Positions 57,801 through 64,000 of a stretch of 64,000 nt of DNA are shown piece after piece. The position numbers were made by a program, and so were the translations under genes. Source of the DNA: Nostoc sp. LEGE 06077 (GTDB lineage: Bacteria > Cyanobacteriota > Cyanobacteriia > Cyanobacteriales > Nostocaceae). Within the stretch, counting starts at the first letter, position 1. Every line of letters begins with the position of its first letter. Where the stretch lies: positions 34,652 through 98,651 of the forward strand of contig NZ_JADEWI010000020.1 in the NCBI RefSeq assembly GCF_015207705.1. Direction: 5' to 3'. The notes beneath the pieces were generated by a model. The model was not told where the DNA came from. It searched no databases and was given only the letters and a program-made list of their open reading frames with translations.

Positions 57801-59875
57801 GCATAGTTGATTAAAGCTTGATGATTATCTCGATACAGTTGGGCATTTTCTACTGCTAAGGCGGCGCGATAGGCGATATCTCTGGCCAAATTTAAGTCGG
57901 CTTGATCGTAGCAACGGTGGGCGATCGCAAAGCTAATACAGCCCAGCACTCGTTGGTGGGCGATTAATGGCACAACCATTGCTGACTTCACTCCCATCTG
58001 CCGGACAATTTCTAAATATTCTTCGTTCTGTGTACCTTCTATCAACAAAGAATCTGATATTTCCGCAATTAATTCTGGAATGCCTGTTTGCAGTACTCTA
58101 GCGATCGGATGTGTACCTTGAGTCTTCGGCACATACTCTTGAAGTTTTCGGGCTAAATCTGCCTGAGATGGATCTGCATAAGCCAGAGGTAAACGACGAA
58201 TTGTCCCCTCGTCCGTGATAATTTCCACACTGCACCAGTCAGCTAGTTGGGGTACGGAAATTTTGGCAATTTGCTGTAATGTTGCCTCATAATCTAAGGA
58301 TGTAGAAAGTAAAGTACTAATTTCCGCGATGTAACGCAGTTGATTTTCAGCTTGCTTGCGTTCTGTAATATCAATCACAAAAAAAGCGCCGCGATCTAAA
58401 GTTCCTTCATAGCGGCTACCACCGATTAAAATTGAACAGTGAGTCCCATCTTTACGGATATATTCTTTTTCATAAGGAGTGTAGCAGGAATTTTCTGGAA
58501 ATTGCGTCAGTGCTTGTTCATCAAGTATTTGATCCTCAATAGGTGTCAAACTCCGCCAGTCAAGTTCTGCGCCAAGTAATTCTGCACGGCTGTAACCTAA
58601 CATCTTCAGCAAAGCATCATTGGCATCTGTAATTCTGCCATCGCCTTCCCAGAAGCCAATCCCAATCATATTTGACTCCACCACACTGCGGAACTTGGCT
58701 TCACTTTCTCGCAATGCTTGTTCAGCTTGTTTTACAGGAGTGATATCAACACCTGTGACTCCCACTCCCAACAATTTCCCATCTGATAAACTAACGGGAT
58801 AGTAACTCACCAACCCATAACGATACACCCCAGATGGATAAGTCTCCCCATTAACTTCCTGGTTCAGTAATGGCTGTTTGGTTGTCATCAATTCTTGGAA
58901 AATTGGCTCTAGTTGCGATGCCCATTCTGGTAGTACTTCTTGAAGTGTGCGGCCAATATGTTGATTTTGTGGAACACCGTTGATTGCGGCTAAAGCTTCG
59001 TTAGCATAAACATAGCGCAGTTCCGTATCCAGAAATGCCAATGCCATTGGGGAACTCATTAACCAAGCATTGAGTACAGCTAAAGTTTCATCTTTTTGCT
59101 GAAGGACTTGCTGAAGTCGGCTTTGTAATTTCGCTTTTTCCAGTTCTGTTTGCTTGCGTTCCGTAATATTTACGCCGACACAAGTTACACCGTCTTCCAT
59201 CCCTCTTAGCGGTTCTACAAGCAAATCATAATAAAGGACTTTTCCTCGCAGCGTTACACAAACTTCTTCCCGCACCGAAGTATTCTGTTCTATAGCCTTG
59301 CGTTTAATTGCTGTTAATTGCTGCGCTAAGGCGATCGGAAAAAGTTCATAATCAGTTTTTCCTAGTACTTCCTCAGATGTGTCTACACCCTGAAGATTAT
59401 GAACCCACTGATAACGAAAATCTCGGTCTTGCTGAAAAACAACAATATCTGAACTACTGAGTGCTACACGAAATCGCTCTTCGCTGATTTTAAGTTTCTG
59501 GAGATTAATTTCCGCTTTGCGTTTAGCGTGCCTTAGTTCCTCACAGAGAAAACTAAACAATAATCCCTGTAAGGCAAATAACAGTATCTTTACACCATTA
59601 GCTACGCTTAAACTCAGACTGTAATGTTGAGAAAGAAAAAAGTAATCGCTGACTATTACAGATAAAAAAGTTGCTAATAGTCCTGCTTTCAAACCACCAT
59701 ACCAGGCACTCACCATCACAGCACCATAAAATAGCAGGAATGGCGTTCCCTTCATATCTAGTAGAGGGTCAAGTAATAGCATGATTACTAGGGCTGTGGC
59801 GACAATTACCACCACAAAGCCATAACGTAGCAACTGCGAATAATGGATGTAGGGCATGAAAACACTTGCAAACAA
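54821..59875 (-). CDS. Giant multi-PAS/GAF hybrid histidine kinase (1684 aa)
   Basis: Domain order by motif: KdpD-like membrane domain (about 15-110, four hydrophobic segments), PAS (130-240), PAS (265-385), PAS (388-508), GAF (518-680), PAS (695-815), PAS (817-940), GAF (945-1112), GAF (1132-1295), HisKA with H1322 ([10 protein letters not shown]), HATPase (N-box NLVSNAVKF near 1438; GLGLGLA) and a C-terminal receiver with D1612 (SDIGMPIMDG). Two PAS units share DxxLRYV segments and look duplicated, as do the two GAF-PAS blocks. The GAF domains lack an obvious bilin cysteine. No output regulator is adjacent. Ligand and partner are unknown. ATG 59875 starts MFASVFMPYIHYSQ. Confidence 0.92.
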   Translation of the reverse strand: MFASVFMPYIHYSQLLRYGFVVVIVATALVIMLLLDPLLDMKGTPFLLFYGAVMVSAWYGGLKAGLLATFLSVIVSDYFFLSQHYSLSLSVANGVKILLFALQGLLFSFLCEELRHAKRKAEINLQKLKISEERFRVALSSSDIVVFQQDRDFRYQWVHNLQGVDTSEEVLGKTDYELFPIALAQQLTAIKRKAIEQNTSVREEVCVTLRGKVLYYDLLVEPLRGMEDGVTCVGVNITERKQTELEKAKLQSRLQQVLQQKDETLAVLNAWLMSSPMALAFLDTELRYVYANEALAAINGVPQNQHIGRTLQEVLPEWASQLEPIFQELMTTKQPLLNQEVNGETYPSGVYRYGLVSYYPVSLSDGKLLGVGVTGVDITPVKQAEQALRESEAKFRSVVESNMIGIGFWEGDGRITDANDALLKMLGYSRAELLGAELDWRSLTPIEDQILDEQALTQFPENSCYTPYEKEYIRKDGTHCSILIGGSRYEGTLDRGAFFVIDITERKQAENQLRYIAEISTLLSTSLDYEATLQQIAKISVPQLADWCSVEIITDEGTIRRLPLAYADPSQADLARKLQEYVPKTQGTHPIARVLQTGIPELIAEISDSLLIEGTQNEEYLEIVRQMGVKSAMVVPLIAHQRVLGCISFAIAHRCYDQADLNLARDIAYRAALAVENAQLYRDNHQALINYAESLSLLDALLAGAPVAVCFLDRELRYVRINQVLADINGFPIEAHLGQKFGDVFSSMATQFEAQLQQVLETGEPLLNVEISGEMPGKPGVYGYWLGNYYPVRNALDETVGIGIILSDVTATKVAEIALRESESRFRAMFNQAAVGIALVALNGKFLQVNPALCDITGYSQEELIQMNFQDITHPDDVANDWQQAGKVLAKEISGYSLEKRYIRKDGSLVWVNLTSSAVWDIHGQAKYAVGIIEDISDRLQAETAQTFLVEASSLLAASLDYEVTLNNVANLVVPTLADWCVVDVLGEDYDIQQIAMIAANPAKKEILTEIRRRYPPKYENSSPFRETLLRRKSVFFPEIPEQILAEMAEDEEHLKLLQSLGIASLMIIPLHLRGYVFGVISLVRGESSCSYNSADLALAEDLAHRAATAIDNARLYQKTQQAKQAAELAVSRTVRLQKITAALSEAITPQQVADVVVHQGIAALGANAGSVSLLGKKGTHLKIVQATGYPQSVLDAWKSFPVTAAVPLAETVRTGKPIFIESPAAFATSYPHLAELPSVTGNSAFACIPLILEKQVIGALGLSFSTPQIFPETDQGFMLTLGQQCAQAIARAQLYEAERHARSEAETANRIKDEFLAVLSHELRTPLNPILGWAKLLRTRKNDEATVLRALETIERNAKLQAQLIEDLLDVSRILRGKLSLHIRTVDLNSTITAALETVRLAAEAKSIQLQTALPNHNVEVMGDGDRLQQIVWNLVSNAVKFTPPEGRVEVHLAQVGFEAQIQVIDNGKGITSEFLPYVFEYFRQADGKTTRVFGGLGLGLAIVRNLVELHGGTVSAESEGEGLGATFTVRLPLHKSAEPVRTANTLQMDLATQDTLLAGVRILFVDDQADVLEFFTFALEQYGAEVIKVDSAAEALQMLIQVQPDILLSDIGMPIMDGYMLLRQVRQLPADRGGEIPAIALTAYAGEIDYKQAMAAGFQRHIPKPVDPLDLAMAIAKLISQK

Positions 59876-60373
59876 ACAAGACTTGTGGCGAGAGCTATAT
59901 ATAGCCTAAGCTAGTTTGCAAGTTTTTATAATTCATCTTCAGATAGATTCTTTATAAACATAAAAAATACCTTTTGCTAGTAGTCAATTTATTAAAAATA
60001 TTGTATGGAGTTCTAAATCAAACTAGGGAAAATTATCGGATTTTATTAATAGTAGATTGTTAATTTTAACCAAACTAGTTTTTCTACATTTATCTTAAAG
60101 TATATAGCAATCTTATTCAATTTCTCAGCTACTCATGGCGGCAAGGATTAGAGAGTAGATTGGTTGACAATGCATAAAAAAATTGCTTGCTATAAAATGC
60201 CAAATATTGCTTGAACAGGAATAAAGTTGGAACAGATGTTCAGTTATCCACTTTATATAGTATGACTTTTTGAGTTAACAGAAAAATCAGTCCGATTTAT
60301 AGATATTTTTTCCTGGTTTCTGTTTTTTCCTACACAAATAATTTTTCACATTAGTATGCTCAAACATAAAGAG
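59876..60373. other. Intergenic region, no gene seen
   Basis: A 498-bp AT-rich stretch between bioF and the giant kinase gene. Only frames under 30 codons occur. It probably carries the kinase promoter. Confidence 0.5.
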
Positions 60374-61540
60374 TTAATTAGTATTTCTTAATACAGCAAC
60401 TAATTTTTCTATTTGCGCTGTTGTATGAGTAGCCATGACAGAAATTCTAATGCGACTTGTTGGCACTGTTGGCGGACGAATTGCAGGGGCGAAAATGCCT
60501 GCATCTTTGAGGTGTTGACCAACCCGGAGTGCATCAGCTGGACTGGGTAATTGAAAACAGAGAATGGGTGATTCTGTAGGTAGCAATTTGAGGTGAGGTA
60601 ACTGCTGTTGCATTAAGTTTTTCAGGTAATCTATATTGCGCCACAATTGAATTCGCCGTTGGGGTACTTGCTGGACAATTTGAATTGCGGCTAAGGCTGC
60701 TGCTGTATCCGCAGGGGAAAGTCCAGTAGTGTAAATCCAAGTTGGGGCGCGATTGCGTAAAAAATCAATCAGATTAGAATTTCCAGCTACATAACCACCC
60801 AAACTACCTAAAGCTTTGCTTAAAGTGCCAATTTGAATTAACTGCTTTCCCGTACAGCCAAAATGTTCCACACATCCAGCCCCAGTTTTACCCATTACCC
60901 CAGTTGCATGAGCTTCATCAACTAACAGCATACAGTTAAATTCTTCAGCTATGGCTAAGAGGTTTGGTAAAGGGCATAAATCCCCATCCATACTGAAAAC
61001 GCTATCGGTGATAATTAGACAACGACGGTAGTTTTGTCGCTGTTGGCTGAGTTGAGTTTTTAAAACCACAACATCACAGTGGGGATATTCAATGATTGCT
61101 GCACCGCTGAGAACTGCACCATTTTTGAGACTGGAATGATTGTATTGGTCAGAAAGAATTAAATCGCGTTTACCAACTACAGATGCGATCGCTCCTAAGT
61201 TTGCCAGATATCCTGAACTAAAGACAATGGCATCTTCTGTTTGTTTAAGCGATGCGATCGCTCTTTCTAAGTCTCTGTGCAATTCTCGATGTCCACTGAG
61301 TAATCGAGAACCAGTGCTACCGGTACCAAATTCATGAATAGCGGCGATCGCCGCCGCCATTAACCTTTCATCCCCAGCTAATCCCAAATAATCGTTACTG
61401 GCAAAATTAATAACCTCGCACCCCGCCAAAACCACAGTTGCACCAGGGCGATCGCTTAATATCTGTACTGAACGATACCAGTTTGCCCGATGAATGGTTG
61501 CTAATGATTGTTTTATCCAAGCATAAGGATCTGTGGTCAT
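60374..61540 (-). CDS. bioF: 8-Amino-7-oxononanoate synthase
   Basis: A 388-residue PLP-dependent alpha-oxoamine synthase of biotin synthesis. The lysine K242 lies in [16 protein letters not shown]; other motifs are [29 protein letters not shown] and [10 protein letters not shown]. It condenses pimeloyl-ACP or -CoA with alanine. Related enzymes (Kbl, HemA) share these motifs, but length and the [10 protein letters not shown] stretch favour BioF. No other bio genes are adjacent. Confidence 0.9.
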   Translation of the reverse strand: MTTDPYAWIKQSLATIHRANWYRSVQILSDRPGATVVLAGCEVINFASNDYLGLAGDERLMAAAIAAIHEFGTGSTGSRLLSGHRELHRDLERAIASLKQTEDAIVFSSGYLANLGAIASVVGKRDLILSDQYNHSSLKNGAVLSGAAIIEYPHCDVVVLKTQLSQQRQNYRRCLIITDSVFSMDGDLCPLPNLLAIAEEFNCMLLVDEAHATGVMGKTGAGCVEHFGCTGKQLIQIGTLSKALGSLGGYVAGNSNLIDFLRNRAPTWIYTTGLSPADTAAALAAIQIVQQVPQRRIQLWRNIDYLKNLMQQQLPHLKLLPTESPILCFQLPSPADALRVGQHLKDAGIFAPAIRPPTVPTSRIRISVMATHTTAQIEKLVAVLRNTN

Positions 61541-61564
61541 AATTTCTCAGAATCCGAACTTTAA

Positions 61565-61613
61565 AGTATGGAAGCTCAAATTTCAGACTTCATACTTCCC
61601 TCTTCATACTTTT
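61565..61613. repeat. CTTCATACTT-family repeat
   Basis: AAGTATGGAAG with CTTCATACTT at 61588-61597 and 61602-61611. It fills the short gap between bioF (minus) and the downstream end of the HTH protein gene. The units match the trpC leader array. Confidence 0.6.
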
Positions 61614-61614
61614 A

Positions 61615-62673
61615 CTACAATGCTTCAGGAGGGGCAATATCTGAACCTACACTAATTCCTGTACCATTAGACTTGATACCTGGTTTAGCATTTGTTTCAG
61701 GATTTTGTGTTGATTGGGAAATAGACGAAGACGGAGGGACATCTGGATTTACACTTGTGTCAATTTTTCCTGGTTGAGACATGACAGATAATCCTCCCAC
61801 TGTTCCAGCCACCAGTGCTGTATAACCTAAATACAAATGTATAGGGCGTATTTCTAACCCTAATTTTGGGGAATTATGTTTAGGTTGAGACCAAGAAGGT
61901 ATTATGGATGGGGCGGTGTTAACCATCGGTAAAGTATGAGCTAAATTTGTGCCATTTAGGCCTAAAGCGTTACCCATCACCCGGATAAAGCCTCTAACTA
62001 AAACATCCTCTGGTAATGAATTTAAGTCTCCCTTTTCTACTGCTTCCATTTGATGGATTGGTAGGTGAGTGAAGATACTCAAGTCTCGCAAACAAAAACC
62101 TTTAGCTTCACGGGCTTGGCGGAGTTGTTGACCAATTTGACCCATAATTTCTAAACGTTGTTCAGCTAATTGTTGCTGGGCTAGTTGTTCAGTTGTGGCA
62201 GTTTTTTGATTTGGTTTCAGCCAGTTCATGACTGAGGGAAAATGATGTTTATGAGCTAAATTTTTGGCATGATTGATTGAGGTATTACTTACATTTTCAT
62301 TTGCCAAAGATGTTGATGATAAATTCGTGTTTGTCTTGGGCGGATTTAGCTGATTACTAGTAATGTTATTTGGATCATTATGAGATGTTTCTAACTCTGG
62401 ATTTGTCTGTTGATTGCTATCGGCAATTTTGGCATGATTGGCAAATTGTTGAAATGCTAAACCGATTGCTTCTCTACCTACAGCTTTAAATAAAGTCTTG
62501 GCTTCTTCTGAAGAACCAAGGAATTTTTGTAGTGTAGCCACAGCTTGACGATAAACCTTACTGCGATGAAGCTCAGACTCAATTTCACCCAGCAGCGATC
62601 GCAGTTCGTCTTGAGAAATTTTAATAGGAGAATTTCCGGGAATTTTGAATAAATATGCAGGTGTTGTAGTCAT
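61615..62673 (-). CDS. HTH-25 membrane protein, second RodZ-related gene
   Basis: A 352-residue protein. An N-terminal ~95-residue helical region (LRSLLGEIESELHRSKVYRQAVATLQKFLG..VGREAIGLAFQQF), a low-complexity linker, an HTH_25 domain (about 177-245, IGQQLRQAREAKGFCLRDLSI...VLVRGFIRVMGNALGL), one membrane helix (about 281-300, IHLYLGYTALVAGTVGGLSV) and a Ser/Pro-rich tail. The HTH-membrane layout is like RodZ, but the C-terminal beta domain is missing and an extra N-terminal region is present. Its role is unknown. It starts at ATG 62673. Confidence 0.75.
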   Translation of the reverse strand: MTTTPAYLFKIPGNSPIKISQDELRSLLGEIESELHRSKVYRQAVATLQKFLGSSEEAKTLFKAVGREAIGLAFQQFANHAKIADSNQQTNPELETSHNDPNNITSNQLNPPKTNTNLSSTSLANENVSNTSINHAKNLAHKHHFPSVMNWLKPNQKTATTEQLAQQQLAEQRLEIMGQIGQQLRQAREAKGFCLRDLSIFTHLPIHQMEAVEKGDLNSLPEDVLVRGFIRVMGNALGLNGTNLAHTLPMVNTAPSIIPSWSQPKHNSPKLGLEIRPIHLYLGYTALVAGTVGGLSVMSQPGKIDTSVNPDVPPSSSISQSTQNPETNAKPGIKSNGTGISVGSDIAPPEAL

Positions 62674-62876
62674 GATAGAATTTACTCCTCATACCGCAAG
62701 ATATCTGTATAAATTCTCCTCAACCGGAAATATTATATCCGGATATTTATGTATGAAAATGGCTGATTTTTGGATATAAATTTATTGGGTGTAAGGGTGT
62801 CAAGAAAAAAATTATAAACCTAGTAATCATACTGAAAAATTCTCGTTCTTCTGGACATACTTATGTTTATTTAAAA

Positions 62877-63776
62877 TCAAAAATGAGAATTATTACGTAC
62901 CTGAGTTTTTTGCACAAATGACTGTACCCATTGCAGATATTTACCACCAGAGGCTACAGCTGTATTGTTATGATCTGCACCAGGAACAAAAATTAGCTGC
63001 TTTGGTTCAGGCGCAGCATCATACAGTTTTTGACTCATGTAAGACGGTACAGTAGAATCAGCAGTCCCGTGAATAAATAAAACTGGCATTTGCAACCGTG
63101 ATACTTTTTTAATAGATTCAAAGCGTTGTGTCAAAATTAAATCGATGGGGAACATGGAAAACCATTTCCGAGTCGATACCATCTCGCGGAGAGATGTAAA
63201 GGAACTTTCGACAATTAATCCAGCTGCTTGGGGGTGTTTAACTGCTAAATCAATAGCGATCGCACCGCCTAAAGAATGACCGTAAATAAAAATGTCCTGG
63301 GGTGGAATCTGTTGTTGCTGGGTGAGATATTCCCAAGCCGTAGCAGCATCTTGATATACTCTCATTTCATTAGGGAAATCCCCTTGACTGCGACCATATC
63401 CCCGATAATCAATCAGCAGCACCGAAAATCCTAGTTGATAAAATCGATTGGTATGAGCTATATTTGCGCCAATATTAATACCATTCCCGTGCAGATATAA
63501 CAAAACCTTGGCATTAGGCTCCTTGGCTTTAATCCACCAACCGTGGATTTTCTCTACCTTGCCCAAACTAGTTTTGACAGGTAGCCAAACTTCTTGGTAA
63601 GGCAAATTGAAGGACTCTGGTGTGTTTTCGATGGCACGGGAGGGAAAAAAGATAAACTTGGGTTGCTGGACAAATAGAAATATACAGATGGCAAAGTAAG
63701 CGATCGCGGCAATTATTCCCACAACAATTAACGGACGAAACCTTAATAATAACAATTGCTGCTTGCGTATTTTCAT
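62877..63776 (-). CDS. Membrane-anchored alpha/beta hydrolase
   Basis: 299 residues from ATG 63776; an upstream in-frame ATG at 63878 would add 34 residues and is less likely. One membrane helix (about 15-36, LIVVGIIAAIAYFAICIFLF) anchors a hydrolase of the BEM46/FrsA-like group. Motifs are LHGNG (oxyanion), IDYRGYGRS, nucleophile S168 in GHSLGGA, an HGTAD segment (catalytic Asp region) and GADHN (His). It is expected to act as an esterase or peptidase at a membrane surface. The function is unknown. Confidence 0.85.
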   Translation of the reverse strand: MKIRKQQLLLLRFRPLIVVGIIAAIAYFAICIFLFVQQPKFIFFPSRAIENTPESFNLPYQEVWLPVKTSLGKVEKIHGWWIKAKEPNAKVLLYLHGNGINIGANIAHTNRFYQLGFSVLLIDYRGYGRSQGDFPNEMRVYQDAATAWEYLTQQQQIPPQDIFIYGHSLGGAIAIDLAVKHPQAAGLIVESSFTSLREMVSTRKWFSMFPIDLILTQRFESIKKVSRLQMPVLFIHGTADSTVPSYMSQKLYDAAPEPKQLIFVPGADHNNTAVASGGKYLQWVQSFVQKTQVRNNSHF

Positions 63777-64000
63777 GTGGGCAACTTTATGGGTTCTTGG
63801 CAACTTTTGGTGATTTAAGTTGAGGGAAAGCAGAGGGCAGAAGGCAAAAGGCAGAAAGATATAATCGAGATATTTCAAACTTTACTCCTTCAAACATTTG
63901 AGGTATAAGCCTCAGCAAGTTCTATGTCGGTGCTAACTCACCTATTACCAGATTCAAGCAATCTAATACTTGAGAATTGCCAACTTGACAAAATAAAAAC
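63777..64000. other. Upstream region of the hydrolase, no gene seen
   Basis: Contains a GGCAGAAGGCAAAAGGCAGA-type purine tandem repeat at about 63834-63855 and AT-rich sequence to the window edge. A similar GGCAGAAGGCAGG stretch occurs near 6871. Confidence 0.4.

Noticed and set aside
1..64000. tRNA genes, rRNA genes, riboswitches or transposase genes
   Set aside because: I looked for T-loop (GGTTCGAATCC-like) motifs, known riboswitch cores and DDE-type transposase patterns in the gaps and found none I could support by eye; a covariance-model search would be decisive.

Overview
The window is cyanobacterial chromosome, most likely from a filamentous, heterocyst-forming Nostocales member (Nostoc, Anabaena or a relative). 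The reasons are the many HIP1 sites (GCGATCGC), dense small dispersed and tandem repeats between and even inside genes, a split dnaE gene whose C-terminal half begins with an intein-C segment (50559-51905), a homocitrate synthase gene (nifV, 48031-49143), and many hybrid or multi-PAS/GAF histidine kinases. About 46 protein genes are supported, including three small ones below 60 codons. I saw no rRNA, tRNA, CRISPR array or intact insertion sequence.

Layout. 1-1585: 3' part of a class A penicillin-binding protein (PBP1C type) carrying repeat-derived sequence in frame. 1844-5035: a signalling pair, an ethylene-receptor-like hybrid kinase followed by a receiver-kinase. 5227-9451: small and secreted proteins, a Rieske ferredoxin, a ferrochelatase-family protein ending in eight histidines and an alpha/beta-hydrolase-like protein. 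9654-18766: MFS transporter, IlvB with a zinc-ribbon tail, cyanophycinase-like peptidase, GT4 glycosyltransferase, a secreted beta-rich protein and LepA. 19242-25984: a helix-rich small protein, PAS/GAF kinase, Nfu scaffold, GH57 glycosidase and Ser/Thr kinase. 26166-33207: a NarL-type two-component pair divergent from the kdpA-kdpB-kdpF/G-like-kdpC potassium ATPase operon. 33283-38229: RNase T2, an APC-type permease, a CAP-domain protein and a higBA toxin-antitoxin pair whose toxin is cut by a nonsense codon. 38335-47621: aminotransferase, Cache-domain kinase, SWIM protein, dihydrolipoyl dehydrogenase, trpC, a small protein and a PsiE-like membrane protein. 48031-53769: nifV, a 59-residue membrane protein, a PD-(D/E)XK-like protein, dnaE-C and gatA. 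53800-63776: two RodZ-like proteins around a 1684-residue sensor kinase and bioF, then a membrane-anchored alpha/beta hydrolase.

Most genes look like stable housekeeping or signalling genes in a repeat-rich genome; there is no clear genomic island. The most unusual sequence is not coding: a 209-210 bp structured element present twice (13191-13399 and 21471-21680), with GTGTACACACAA-type inverted ends and several internal hairpins. The two-base loops of two of its palindromic hairpins are exact reverse complements of each other between copies. Other points of note are five exact 14-bp tandem repeats ending at the trpC start codon, repeat insertions translated inside a PBP gene, the amber codon in higB, the split intein, and a three-site inverted-repeat cluster between the kdp operon and its neighbouring two-component genes.
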